41,184 nt of DNA from a virus. The DNA lies in the IMG/VR virus record IMGVR_UViG_3300010334_000008, positions 1-41,184 of that record. One strand, written 5' to 3'. Numbering within the stretch: the first letter of the stretch is position 1; each line of letters starts with the position of its first letter. Below are positions 32,255 through 40,481 of this stretch, one piece after another. The notes under the pieces were generated by a model. That model worked only from the letters and a program-made list of their open reading frames with translations. It did not search any database and was not told the DNA's origin. The position numbers and the translations under genes were made by a program.

Positions 32255-33082
32255 ATGGAATCTACCCCGTTGCAATCCATGCAAGCCGCCGCCGCTGCCG
32301 CGCCGTTTCTTTTTAATTTTGAGGAATTGAGTGCGGAGAAGCTGGAAGGCGTCGGGGAATTTACGGGCGAGCGGTTGCTTGCCCGCCGGCCGGAAGCATA
32401 CCAAGCAATAATCCGCATGAGCGCGGAGTGCCTTAGTATTTCCGCTCAGGCTCGAGCGCTGGGGGTATCTCGAAACACGATTTGTGCCGTGAGAGACCGC
32501 GAAGGGTTTACTATAGAGCAGGATAAAAAGGATTTACTGCGGGATGTGCGTCGGGCGGCTCGGCTTTCGGTGGAGAGGGCCATCGAGCTGGTGCCGGGAA
32601 TCCAGAGCGCCAAGGACGCGGCCATCGTGGCTGCCGTCATGATCGACAAGATGCAACTCCTGAGCGGCGAGGCTACGGCCCGGGTCGAGCGCGTCGAGGT
32701 TAGCCAGGACAAACTCTCTGAGATGCTGGCCAGCCTGCCGGTCCTCGAGGCTGAGGTGGTCCCTGTAACCGGTCCACACGGGAGCGGGTCGGGACAAAAG
32801 GGGCCGGGTGCTGGGTCGCTGCCGGGCGTCGCTGGGCCGGTCTCTGATACCGAATCAGAAGGCTTATACTACGCAGGCAGGCAGCGGGACGCCACTTTGG
32901 ATGCCACCTGCGCCGTCGAGCCGGTCGAGGCCGACGCCCGGCGGGTCGATCAGGAGGGGGGGAGGGGGTCTGGATTTTCGGGCACCCCCCCTATGACACC
33001 CACTGATTTGGGTGAGCAGAAAATTTTATGCAAAGGGGCCTCTTCGTCGCAGGAGGCCGCTGAGGAGCTTTCAACTAACTAA
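32255..33082 (+). CDS. HTH protein, possible terminase small subunit
   Basis: The product is 275 aa from the ATG at 32255. Residues about 50-75 (CLSISAQARALGVSRNTICAVRDREG) form an HTH. The following helices (about 88-130) end DKMQLLSGEATARVERVEV, resembling small terminase or regulator proteins that bind DNA as oligomers. The C-terminal half is Gly/Ser/Pro-rich and probably disordered. If it is the small terminase, it is far from the large subunit at 38593, which is less usual. A DNA-binding early regulator is the alternative. Confidence 0.6.
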   Translation: MESTPLQSMQAAAAAAPFLFNFEELSAEKLEGVGEFTGERLLARRPEAYQAIIRMSAECLSISAQARALGVSRNTICAVRDREGFTIEQDKKDLLRDVRRAARLSVERAIELVPGIQSAKDAAIVAAVMIDKMQLLSGEATARVERVEVSQDKLSEMLASLPVLEAEVVPVTGPHGSGSGQKGPGAGSLPGVAGPVSDTESEGLYYAGRQRDATLDATCAVEPVEADARRVDQEGGRGSGFSGTPPMTPTDLGEQKILCKGASSSQEAAEELSTN

Positions 33083-33085
33083 CCT

Positions 33086-33358
33086 ATGGATCAGTCAAAA
33101 AATAAAAAAAACGCGGCGGAGGCCGCTGCTGTGACGCCGGAGGCGGTGAAGGTGAAGGTGTGGCGCGCTACGCCGAACCGCTACCTGATGCAAGTCCACA
33201 TTCCTACGGGCGAGGCTGGAACGATGCGCGTGGCGCTCATGCGCGTGAAGGACAGCCGGTTCTATCGCCCTGGCGAGATGATCCCGGCGATGCCTGGAGA
33301 GCGGGACATCTGGCAGCCTCTTAAACAACGATTTTCCCCTCAAATTGGCACTTTATGA
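33086..33358 (+). CDS. Hypothetical early protein
   Basis: The product is 90 aa with a basic, Ala-rich N-terminus and a beta-rich body (VWRATPNRYLMQVHIPTGEAG...). No family is recognised. It sits 3 nt after the previous gene and overlaps the next by ATGA. Confidence 0.6.
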   Translation: MDQSKNKKNAAEAAAVTPEAVKVKVWRATPNRYLMQVHIPTGEAGTMRVALMRVKDSRFYRPGEMIPAMPGERDIWQPLKQRFSPQIGTL

Positions 33359-33450
33359 AAAAAACAATAACCCTGTATCAAAATGCGGCTGTGAGCGTTG
33401 CGCTTTATCGCCGTTTTCTTGAGCAAAAAAAAACAAGCCCGAAAAAATGA
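33355..33450 (+). CDS. Basic micro-protein
   Basis: The product is 31 aa, overlapping both neighbours by ATGA. It is Lys/Arg-rich with one amphipathic stretch (LYQNAAVSVALYRRFLEQKK). Nothing more can be said. Confidence 0.45.
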   Translation: MKKTITLYQNAAVSVALYRRFLEQKKTSPKK

Positions 33451-33647
33451 AATTAACCACAGAGGACACAGAGGACACGGAGGTGGTGATGGCAAGGATC
33501 AAGCTGCCGGTTTCCGTGAAGGATTTTGCCGACATTGCAGAAGCCTTGAGCAAAAGCGCAAAAGCTGATGGAAGGAATGCGTTTACGCGCCAAGTCGGAG
33601 ATTGCGTTGAGATTTATTCGGTTCCTGACGCGAAGGAGGCGAAATGA
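33447..33647 (+). CDS. Small protein with repeat-derived N-terminus
   Basis: The product is 66 aa. Its start (ATGA overlap) is followed at once by the dispersed repeat read in frame as KLTTEDTEDTEV. The rest (RIKLPVSVKDFADIAEALSKSAKADGRN...) is helical, with no family. The next gene follows with a GGAGG Shine-Dalgarno and ATGA overlap. The repeat has probably been inserted at the start of a pre-existing ORF. Confidence 0.6.
   Translation: MKLTTEDTEDTEVVMARIKLPVSVKDFADIAEALSKSAKADGRNAFTRQVGDCVEIYSVPDAKEAK
33453..33483 (+). repeat. Dispersed repeat copy at gene start
   Basis: The longest copy: TTAACCACAGAGGACACAGAG plus GACACGGAGG. It lies in frame at the start of the 33447 gene. Confidence 0.85.
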
Positions 33648-33865
33648 AATTAACCACAGAGGACACAGAGATGGAGTGGCGGGATGCTTCAGTGACGCTT
33701 CCTGACGATGGCTACACGGTCATCATCCACACGCTGGGTGGTGAGGTTTGGACGGGGTTCATTGATGGCGATGTCTGGCGCAATGTTCTTGGGAATCGCA
33801 TTCACGAGGAGGAGGCGGTTTTGCATTGGATGCCGCTGCCGTGGCCCCCGAAGGAGGCAAAATGA
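33644..33865 (+). CDS. DUF551-like protein with repeat-derived N-terminus
   Basis: The product is 73 aa. Residues 1-9 (MKLTTEDTE) come from the dispersed repeat. The remainder (WRDASVTLPDDGYTVIIHTLGGEVWTGFI...AVLHWMPLPWPP) matches the DUF551 family, common in phages and of unknown function, including the C-terminal HWMPLP-x-PP. A Met at residue 10 could be the original start. A GGAGG Shine-Dalgarno lies 7 nt upstream. Confidence 0.8.
   Translation: MKLTTEDTEMEWRDASVTLPDDGYTVIIHTLGGEVWTGFIDGDVWRNVLGNRIHEEEAVLHWMPLPWPPKEAK
33650..33670 (+). repeat. Dispersed repeat copy at DUF551 gene start
   Basis: TTAACCACAGAGGACACAGAG is identical to the first 21 bases of the copy at 33453. It lies directly after the ATGAAA of the DUF551 gene. 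Confidence 0.85.
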
Positions 33866-34446
33866 AATCACGATTGATTGTTATCGACACGGAGACGGGG
33901 GGCTTTGACCCCTCGAAGAATGCGCTTCTTAGCGTGGCGGCGGTGGATTCCATGGATAACGAGGCTTTTACTGCGATTATCCGGCCTAATCCTGAGTGGA
34001 TTTGTGAGCCCGAGGCGCTAGCGAAGAATGGCTTTACGCTGGATTTTCTAGAAAAAAACGGACGGGCGGAGCTGGATGTGATGCAGGACCTCGCCTTGTG
34101 GCTGGGCACGCGCCGGTTCTCGGTGATGGCTGGCTGCAATGTCGCCTTCGACCGTGACTTCCTGCGGGCAGCCTTTGCTCGCAATTTCCTGACTTGGCCT
34201 ATGGGCAAGATGGTGGACCTGCAAGCGGCGGCGTGGCTCGCCTACGAGGCGGACGCTCTTGCCTTGCCGGTGGGCAAGGATGGGCAGCCTCGCCTGTCTC
34301 TGGACCATATTGCAGCGTCGCTCGGGTTCTCACGATCAGGAAAGACGCACAACGCGCTGGAGGATGCGATCATGACGTTGGCGTGCTTCCACCGCCTGCG
34401 GAGGCTTGTCGAGATGTCTCCGCGCACACAGGAGGTCTCTGCATGA
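33862..34446 (+). CDS. DEDDh 3'-5' exonuclease
   Basis: The product is 194 aa from the ATG at 33862, behind a GGAGG. Exo I is DTETGGFDP (residues 9-17), Exo II is NVAFDRDFLRAAF (about 94-106), and Exo III is SLDHIAASLGF...THNALEDA (His and Asp of DEDDh). It resembles RNase T / DnaQ epsilon. It may proofread, degrade host or foreign nucleic acid, or help recombination in the phage early pathway. The stop overlaps the next start. Confidence 0.88.
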   Translation: MKSRLIVIDTETGGFDPSKNALLSVAAVDSMDNEAFTAIIRPNPEWICEPEALAKNGFTLDFLEKNGRAELDVMQDLALWLGTRRFSVMAGCNVAFDRDFLRAAFARNFLTWPMGKMVDLQAAAWLAYEADALALPVGKDGQPRLSLDHIAASLGFSRSGKTHNALEDAIMTLACFHRLRRLVEMSPRTQEVSA

Positions 34447-34655
34447 AAGGCGTGGACTACGACCAGCACCAGACTCAGAGAACGCAGTCAAACTCCGTGC
34501 AATCTTTATCGCAGGGCGATGCGCGGGTTGGCTGGATCTCGGTGAGCGACAGCCGAGCGATCTCGGCTGCCTGCGACCGCTGGTTGGAAAGTCGCGGGGT
34601 CCGGACGCGTAGCGTCTGGTGGAAAAATAGGTTTCAATTTGGAAATAATAAATAA
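34443..34655 (+). CDS. Small basic early protein
   Basis: The product is 70 aa from the ATG at 34443, overlapping the exonuclease stop, with a GGAGG Shine-Dalgarno. It is basic with a Gln/Thr-rich N-terminus and Trp/Arg-rich C-terminus (WLESRGVRTRSVWWKNRFQFGNNK). No family. It is 2 nt ahead of the replisome-organiser gene. Confidence 0.55.
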   Translation: MKGVDYDQHQTQRTQSNSVQSLSQGDARVGWISVSDSRAISAACDRWLESRGVRTRSVWWKNRFQFGNNK

Positions 34656-34657
34656 GT

Positions 34658-35560
34658 ATGTCAAACTGGATAAAAATGCGTAGCAACCTTTGGGATGATC
34701 CTCGGATCGCCAAGATTTGCGACATGACAAACAAGCCCGAGCGCGAGGTCATCGGAGGGCTGTATTGGATATGGTCAATGGCCGACGATCAGAGCACGGA
34801 TGGACGACTGGAAGGACTCTCCCTCGGAGCTATCGACCGCAAGACGGGCTTGAAGGGACTTGGAGCCGCCTTGGTAAAGGTCGGTTGGATTTTGGAAAGT
34901 GAAGACGGCGTGGAGATTGCACGATTCGATGAGCATAATGGAGTGTCTGCAAAAAGACGCGCTGTGATGGCCAAAGCGTCATCAAAATACAGGAGCACGT
35001 CATCAGACCGTCATACAACCAATATGACGGATGTATCACGGGGCGATGACCTAGATAAGAATAGAATAGATAATACCCCTATAGTCCCCCAAGGGGACAT
35101 GGAGTTGGTCATCGAAGAAACTCCAAAGCCAGAAACAACGCATCCTGCCCTGACCCGATTCCGAAACCTCTTCAACCATCGAGACTCGACACCTCTTGAC
35201 TCGTCCTCGAGCCGTGCTTGGGAGAAAAATAAAAAAGCGGCGGCGGCCGTGAGTGAAGAGGATTGGCGGTTTCTGGAGTGGGCTTATCGGCAAAAAGAAG
35301 GCGCGGCGGCGCAGTTTCGCCGCAAGGACTTAGCTACGCTTTTGAATAACATTCTCACCGAGGTCAGCCGGGCGAGGGATTGGGCAGGGCGCAGCGGGGC
35401 GAGCGTGAGCGCGACGGCTCCTGTCTCTACGGAACCCGATGGCTGGCGTGATCTTATCGAGACGGAATTTCCCGAAGTGAACCTCACCACCTGGGCGCTT
35501 CTTCCCGACAGCATGAAATTTTGGGTTCGTGAAAAACAACGCGAACTGGCAGCAGCATAA
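34658..35560 (+). CDS. Replisome organiser / replication-initiation-like protein
   Basis: The product is 300 aa. The N-terminal 100 residues (WIKMRSNLWDDPRIAKICDM...VGGLYWIWSMADD) resemble the winged-helix domain of phage replication-initiator proteins, which often act with DnaB. The middle is a linker rich in Ser, Thr and Pro. The C-terminal part (EEDWRFLEWAYRQKEGAAAQFRRKDLATLLNNIL) resembles helicase-loader or DnaD-like helices. It precedes the DnaB gene by 337 bp. It probably loads the helicase at the phage origin, which I could not locate. Confidence 0.7.
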   Translation: MSNWIKMRSNLWDDPRIAKICDMTNKPEREVIGGLYWIWSMADDQSTDGRLEGLSLGAIDRKTGLKGLGAALVKVGWILESEDGVEIARFDEHNGVSAKRRAVMAKASSKYRSTSSDRHTTNMTDVSRGDDLDKNRIDNTPIVPQGDMELVIEETPKPETTHPALTRFRNLFNHRDSTPLDSSSSRAWEKNKKAAAAVSEEDWRFLEWAYRQKEGAAAQFRRKDLATLLNNILTEVSRARDWAGRSGASVSATAPVSTEPDGWRDLIETEFPEVNLTTWALLPDSMKFWVREKQRELAAA

Positions 35561-35571
35561 TAAAAACCAAC

Positions 35572-35901
35572 ATGATAAACGTAATCGAAACGATTGAAAC
35601 AAAATACACCGCGACCGGTGACATCTGTTTCGTGACCCGACACAACGAGGAATCCGTCAATGACTTCCTCCGCTGGCAAGTCGGCACTTACGAGAGCCGC
35701 CCGCTTGAAGATCCCATCTACACCCCAATGACCCACCCCGACGGATCGCCTGTGGTGAGCGACGACGGTGCCGAGCAATTCCGCCTCATCGGGTATGAGG
35801 CCAACCCCACCGTGTGCTGCAAGGTTTTTCGCCTCTTCGGCTTCGGATCTTCGCTCCGTAAGGCCAACTCGATGGCGGCACCTAAGATTCACAAAAAATG
35901 A
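35572..35901 (+). CDS. Hypothetical protein upstream of helicase
   Basis: The product is 109 aa, an alpha-beta mix with a Thr/Glu-rich N-terminus and two adjacent Cys (TVCCKVF). No family is recognised. It lies between two replication genes, and its stop overlaps the DnaB start (ATGA). Confidence 0.6.
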   Translation: MINVIETIETKYTATGDICFVTRHNEESVNDFLRWQVGTYESRPLEDPIYTPMTHPDGSPVVSDDGAEQFRLIGYEANPTVCCKVFRLFGFGSSLRKANSMAAPKIHKK

Positions 35902-37265
35902 AAAATACCCTTCCCGAAAATCAAATCGCCGAAAAAGCCGTAGTCGGCGCGGCGATCACCGACGGCCGCACGGCCGATAGCGTGCTCGAGGCGCTTACTC
36001 CGGAGCAGTTTGTTTCGTCCGCGCACCAGACGATCATGGGCATCGTCGCCACCATGCGGCAGGCCGCCCGGCCGGTGGATCTTATCCTGGTCACGACCGA
36101 GTTGGAGAAAGTCGGCCAGCTTGAGGAGTGCGGCGGCTATGCCTATCTCACTGATCTGGTGCAGGAAGTAGCCATCACCATGAACTGGCGGCACTACGCT
36201 GCCGAGGTCCTCGATGTCTGGAAACGCCGCGCCATGCGCCAAGCGGCCCTCGCCATGGCCGAGGCTGCAAACGACTATGCACTCACCACAGAAGATGCCC
36301 AGGAACGCTGCGAGCAGGCCCTGTACGCTCTCCGCGACCACTCGACAAGGGAAAACCCCGTCTCGCATTGCAAAAGCGCCGTACTGGCCGCCGTAGAGCA
36401 TATCGAGAAGGTCTATCACAGCCGTGGGGAGACCGTGGGGCTCGAGACCGGCATCCACGATCTGGACCGCTCCACCGGCGGGTTGCTTGGCGGGCAGTTA
36501 ATCATCATCGCCGCTCGCCCTGCCTGTGGCAAATCAGCCCTTGGCATGCAGATAGCCCTCCACGCATCCATGCAGAATGCCGTACCGACGCTGGTCTTTT
36601 CTGTTGAAATGCCCAGCACCGAGCTCATGACTCGAGCCATCTGCTCCGAGGCAGGCTTGGACCTCCAGCGCACACGCGACGGGTTTTTTGACGGCAGAGC
36701 CATGGGCAACGTCTCCGGCGCAGCCACCCGGTTGGTGAAGAGCAAGCTCTACCTCGACGACACGCCCGGCCTCACCGTGGCGCAGTTTCGCAGCCGGGCG
36801 AGGCGGGCCAAGTCGCAGCACGGCCTCGGCCTGATCGTAGTCGATTACCTGCAATTCATGCACGGCAGCTCCAAGCGAGCAAGCGAGAGCCGGGCGCTCG
36901 AGGTCAGCGAGATTTCCAAGGCGCTTAAGACCACGGCCAAGGAGCTCAACGTCCCCATCATCGCCCTGGCGCAGCTCAACCGCGACGCCGACGAAGGATC
37001 CAAGCCGAAGCTCTCCAACCTCCGCGAATCCGGCAGCATCGAGCAAGACGCCGACACCGTGCTCCTCATCCACCGCCTGGACAAAAACAAGAAAAAATCC
37101 GACGCCGACGACGAGCCGATGGATCACAACACCTTGCTCATCTTGGCAAAACAAAGAAACGGCCCGACGCCGGAGATCAAACTCAATTTTATCGGCCAGC
37201 ACACCCTTTTTAAAAATGTGACCGAGAAGGCGTATAGCAACAACCACAACGAAAGACAGAAATGA
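35898..37265 (+). CDS. dnaB: Replicative DNA helicase, DnaB-type
   Basis: The product is 455 aa. A DnaB N-terminal helical domain (residues ~5-105) precedes a RecA-like C-terminal domain. The Walker A motif is AARPACGKSALG (~205-216), Walker B is LIVVDYLQFMHG (~313-324), and the later motif SNLRESGSIEQDADTVLLIHR is intact. It forms a hexamer unwinding DNA at the phage fork. Primase activity is not seen, so the host primase is likely used. An A-rich leader separates it from the next gene. Confidence 0.93.
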   Translation: MKNTLPENQIAEKAVVGAAITDGRTADSVLEALTPEQFVSSAHQTIMGIVATMRQAARPVDLILVTTELEKVGQLEECGGYAYLTDLVQEVAITMNWRHYAAEVLDVWKRRAMRQAALAMAEAANDYALTTEDAQERCEQALYALRDHSTRENPVSHCKSAVLAAVEHIEKVYHSRGETVGLETGIHDLDRSTGGLLGGQLIIIAARPACGKSALGMQIALHASMQNAVPTLVFSVEMPSTELMTRAICSEAGLDLQRTRDGFFDGRAMGNVSGAATRLVKSKLYLDDTPGLTVAQFRSRARRAKSQHGLGLIVVDYLQFMHGSSKRASESRALEVSEISKALKTTAKELNVPIIALAQLNRDADEGSKPKLSNLRESGSIEQDADTVLLIHRLDKNKKKSDADDEPMDHNTLLILAKQRNGPTPEIKLNFIGQHTLFKNVTEKAYSNNHNERQK

Positions 37266-37309
37266 ATAGAATTAAAAAAAACTAAAACAAAAAATATAAA
37301 ACTAACACC

Positions 37310-37603
37310 ATGAACATCATCCACAAATCCACACGCAACATCACGGAATATCATTTCGACTTATTTCCAAGCATGCCTGAACCATTGGGGCCATTTCGCA
37401 CTGCGGACACTATAGGCAAAGTTTTGATTACCTTCGAGAACGGCAAATTTTCTAAGTGTTCGTTTCCGTTTTCAGGCACCTACACCCGCGAGCAGTGGTC
37501 GATGCTGGCGGAGATCGAGAGTGAGATTCGCGACATTGAGCTGAGTCTTTCTCAAATGAATCAAAAACCCTCCGAGCACCCTAATTATGTCAATACTATC
37601 TGA
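37310..37603 (+). CDS. Hypothetical early protein
   Basis: The product is 97 aa. The N-terminal half is loop/beta rich (ITEYHFDLFPSMPEPLGPF...). The C-terminal half is helical (WSMLAEIESEIRDIELSLSQMNQ). No family. It overlaps the next gene by 17 nt, and its leader (37266-37309) is A-rich. Confidence 0.6.
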   Translation: MNIIHKSTRNITEYHFDLFPSMPEPLGPFRTADTIGKVLITFENGKFSKCSFPFSGTYTREQWSMLAEIESEIRDIELSLSQMNQKPSEHPNYVNTI

Positions 37604-37832
37604 TTCCGCAATCTCATGCCCGGCCTGCCATCGTGAATGGCAGGATCACCCAGGAGTGCAGCATTGTTGCAAACTCTCCGTAGATCTGGCGGCCAACCTT
37701 CGCGCCGTCCTGACCTACGCAAAACCACCGGAATACACCCGAGACATCGGCGAGCAGGAGGTCTTCTACGACCTGATGGAAAATGCGCGGCGGCTCATAG
37801 TGAAAGCACGGACTTTTGAAAGCGATTTATGA
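37587..37832 (+). CDS. Hypothetical Cys-containing protein
   Basis: The product is 81 aa. It has CPACHREW and QHCCKLS, which could be a zinc site (CxxC...HCC). The rest is helical. The start lies within the previous gene, and the stop overlaps the next start by ATGA. Confidence 0.6.
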   Translation: MSILSDSAISCPACHREWQDHPGVQHCCKLSVDLAANLRAVLTYAKPPEYTRDIGEQEVFYDLMENARRLIVKARTFESDL

Positions 37833-38275
37833 AGAATTTAACCACAGAGGACACAGAGAACACAGAGAGGGAGAATGATTTGCAGTGCGAACTCGCTGCA
37901 TGGGAGCTTTTGCGCGAGGCAACGCGCGAGCGCGACGAGGCGCGGGAGCGTGAGCGTGTTGCCATTGCGTCTTGGGACGAAGAACGCCAGCGAGCATTAA
38001 GGGAGGGCGAACGTGTTCTGGAAGCAAGGCGCGAGCGCGACGAGGCGAGAGAGGCAATTCGCAGTGCGTTGGAAGAACGTGACAGGGAATGGTTTCAGAT
38101 AATTGAGTCAATTGCAGGCTTCCACCCTGTCTCAATAACAGATGCGTTGCAGCAGGGTATTGCACGGGCAAAAAATTTGAGGGCGTTGAACAATACCAAG
38201 TTAGGGTTAGACAGCATCCAAAGAGAAAACCAACTCCGCGCCGAACTCGACCAACTCAAGGAGGGCGCGAAATGA
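37829..38275 (+). CDS. Coiled-coil protein with repeat-derived N-terminus
   Basis: The product is 148 aa. Residues 3-11 read LTTEDTENT from the dispersed repeat. A long Arg/Glu-rich coiled coil (REATRERDEARERERVAIASWDEER...) fills the middle. The C-terminus is helical (LRAELDQLKEGAK). The family is unknown. The stop overlaps the next start (ATGA) behind a GGAGG. Confidence 0.6.
   Translation: MKNLTTEDTENTERENDLQCELAAWELLREATRERDEARERERVAIASWDEERQRALREGERVLEARRERDEAREAIRSALEERDREWFQIIESIAGFHPVSITDALQQGIARAKNLRALNNTKLGLDSIQRENQLRAELDQLKEGAK
37837..37873 (+). repeat. Dispersed repeat copy at coiled-coil gene start
   Basis: TTTAACCACAGAGGACACAG, then AGAACACAGAGAGGGAG: a longer, slightly diverged copy of the element, in frame after ATGAAGAA. 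Confidence 0.8.
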
Positions 38276-38412
38276 GTTTCACTATTTTTGGCTATCGGGT
38301 GCGTTATTATTGGCGTAAATTCGTAAACTTCATTGGGTTTTGTTACCGATGTGGATCGTCGGTCAATTACACCTCATACGGGAAAGCGATATGTCCCAAC
38401 TGCGGGAAATAA
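38272..38412 (+). CDS. Zinc-ribbon micro-protein
   Basis: The product is 46 aa. It has two CxxC pairs, CYRC and CPNC, spaced as a rubredoxin-like zinc ribbon (FCYRCGSS...KAICPNCGK). The N-terminus is aromatic and basic. It overlaps the previous stop by ATGA and lies 1 nt from the next gene. Confidence 0.6.
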   Translation: MSFTIFGYRVRYYWRKFVNFIGFCYRCGSSVNYTSYGKAICPNCGK

Positions 38413-38413
38413 C

Positions 38414-38596
38414 ATGAACTCCCTCCGCGACTACATTGCCCTTCGACGAATCGACGCTACGCATGCGCTGAACCTCCTGCAAGACGCCGGAGTTATCTCC
38501 GACCTTTGTGTGACGGTCGATGATGTCGGCGATGCTGGCAAAGCAGTCGCCTGGTTAAACCTCCATGAACATGAACTCAAGCCTGCCCGCCCATGA
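38414..38596 (+). CDS. Hypothetical helical protein
   Basis: The product is 60 aa from the ATG at 38414. It is a small helical domain (DYIALRRIDATHALNLLQDAGVISDLCVTVDDVGDAGKAVAWL). It overlaps the terminase start by ATGA. No family. Confidence 0.6.
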   Translation: MNSLRDYIALRRIDATHALNLLQDAGVISDLCVTVDDVGDAGKAVAWLNLHEHELKPARP

Positions 38597-40302
38597 TTCC
38601 TCAAACTAAAAGCCCGGTCATTCCAGAGATCGTCATCGAGGGCCGACGACCGGATGGCACCTTTGTCGTGCAGTATCAGGGGCGACGCCTGGGAGCCACT
38701 GAGGCGCAGTTGCTCGCCATCCACCGCGAGCGGGAGGAGCAGATTGCTCGTATGGTGGAGGATCCTTGGCGCTACGGGTGGGAGAATCCGGCTTGGGCGC
38801 GGGCGGATGCGGGGTTTTCGGAATTGCGTGCGCTTTTTCCCAAGGGCGTCACCGAGCTACTTATCCTCGGCGGCAACCGATCCGGCAAGTCGCGCTACTA
38901 TGCGCGGCGGGCCATGCAACATCTGGTCAATAAGCCCGGTGCAAAGGTGTGGTGCCTGCAAAGCACGGAGGCCGCTTCGATCCAGAGCCAGCAGCCTTAT
39001 TTGTGGGAGTATCTGCCGAAAGAATGGAAACCCTCCGCCAGCGGGAAGCTCAAGAAGGGCGCGGTGGCGAATATCACCTACTCGCAGAAAGGCGGGTTTA
39101 CCGAAAATAGCTTCGTTCTGCCAAATGGCTCGCAGTGTTGGTTCAAATTCTACTCGATGGATGTCACTAGCATTGAAGGCTCGGAGTTGGATTTCGTATG
39201 GGCGGATGAATTGGTAACGCCGGATTGGCTGGAGGCGCTGCGCTTCCGTTTGCTCACGCGAGATGGCGAGCTTGGCATTGGCTTCACGCCTATCGAAGGC
39301 TACACCACCACCGTCAAAGAATACCTCGACGGGGCAAAGACCTTGGAGGAATGCGATGCGCCGCTCCTGCCGCGCTACCGCGAGGGCGGTCTGATCGGCC
39401 TCGAGAAAGTGCCGCGCATCCAGCAATGCACCCGCGAGAAAGCCCGCGTCGTTTATTTCCACACCTCGGACAACCCCTACGGAAACCCCGAGGCGATGGA
39501 GACGGAGCTACGCGGCAGCAACCGCGAGCGCATTCTCATGCGTGCCTACGGCGTGCCGACCAAGGCGAGGATGTCGATGTTTCCAAAATTCCGCGAGAAT
39601 GTGCATGTCGTCCCGCACGACAAAATTCCCAAGGAGGGAACCGTTTTCCATTTTGTCGATCCCGGCGAAGGCAAAGCGTGGGCCATGCTGTGGATTCGAT
39701 TCACTCCAGACAACCGTTGCTGGATTTACCGCGAATGGCCAAACCAACTGGAATACATCGAAGGCGTCGGCTACCCCGGCCCGTGGGCTGAGGCCGATGG
39801 CAAGCTCGAAGACGGCCGCCCTGGTCCTGCACAAAAAGCCTGCTGCTGGTTTGGATTCAAAGAATACAAAGCCGTCATCGAAGCTGCTGAGAAAGCTGAT
39901 GAAATCGCCAAGGTCGAAGAGCGCTGGATGGATTCTCGCTACGGCAATACGCCCACCATGACGGAGGAAGGCGTTCGCACCCTCATCGAACAATGCGACG
40001 ACCGTATGGGCTTAGACTTCAAAGCCACCTCCGGCAAAGCCATCACCGAAGGCGTCGGCATCATCAACGATTGGCTCGCCTTTGACGAGGAGCGCCCGCT
40101 TGGGTCTGATAACTCCCCGAAGCTCTACATCAGCGAGCGATGCAAAAACCTCATCTACTCGCTTAAAACTTGGACCGGCAAAGACGGCAAGCACGGCGCA
40201 ACCAAAGACTGGATCGATGTTCTCCGCTACATCGTTCTCGCCAGAGATGTCGAATATGTGGATCCAGAATCCCTCCGCACCCGAGGAGGCGGGTGCTATT
40301 GA
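38593..40302 (+). CDS. Terminase large subunit
   Basis: The product is 569 aa. The ATPase has a Walker A-like LILGGNRSGKSR (about 90-101), an adenine-binding-type Gln region before it, and Walker B at LDFVWADEL (about 197-205). The nuclease half has FHFVDPGEGKAWAM (Asp near 355) and a later acidic cluster typical of the RNase H fold. It packages phage DNA through the portal. It lies beside noncoding DNA with iterons, which could contain the packaging site. The overlap with the preceding gene is ATGA. Confidence 0.9.
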   Translation: MIPQTKSPVIPEIVIEGRRPDGTFVVQYQGRRLGATEAQLLAIHREREEQIARMVEDPWRYGWENPAWARADAGFSELRALFPKGVTELLILGGNRSGKSRYYARRAMQHLVNKPGAKVWCLQSTEAASIQSQQPYLWEYLPKEWKPSASGKLKKGAVANITYSQKGGFTENSFVLPNGSQCWFKFYSMDVTSIEGSELDFVWADELVTPDWLEALRFRLLTRDGELGIGFTPIEGYTTTVKEYLDGAKTLEECDAPLLPRYREGGLIGLEKVPRIQQCTREKARVVYFHTSDNPYGNPEAMETELRGSNRERILMRAYGVPTKARMSMFPKFRENVHVVPHDKIPKEGTVFHFVDPGEGKAWAMLWIRFTPDNRCWIYREWPNQLEYIEGVGYPGPWAEADGKLEDGRPGPAQKACCWFGFKEYKAVIEAAEKADEIAKVEERWMDSRYGNTPTMTEEGVRTLIEQCDDRMGLDFKATSGKAITEGVGIINDWLAFDEERPLGSDNSPKLYISERCKNLIYSLKTWTGKDGKHGATKDWIDVLRYIVLARDVEYVDPESLRTRGGGCY

Positions 40303-40319
40303 CACCCTCACCCTATAAT
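40299..40319 (+). promoter_or_regulatory. TTGACA-N9-TATAAT start-proximal motif, copy 3
   Basis: TTGACACCCTCACCCTATAA, ending 9 nt before the ATG at 40329. It overlaps the terminase stop. It matches the copy at 12516 in 19 of 21 positions. Confidence 0.55.
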
Positions 40320-40328
40320 CAAAACAGC

Positions 40329-40481
40329 ATGAAACTTCTCCGCCGCCGCGATGTCATGGCCCGCCTGGGCGTAACTGCCAAACAAATTACCAAACTCATC
40401 GACTCGGGCATTCTACGCCCGATCTGCAAACGCGGTTGCCGCGCCTGGTATCGCGCCGCCGATCTCGAAAAACTCGCATGA
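40329..40481 (+). CDS. Small MerR/Xis-like HTH protein
   Basis: The product is 50 aa. RRRDVMARLGVTAKQITKLIDSGILRPICKRGCRAWYRAADLEKL has the excisionase-like winged-HTH pattern. It follows the shared start-proximal motif. It might regulate the junction region or act in excision. The stop overlaps the next gene by ATGA. Confidence 0.7.
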   Translation: MKLLRRRDVMARLGVTAKQITKLIDSGILRPICKRGCRAWYRAADLEKLA

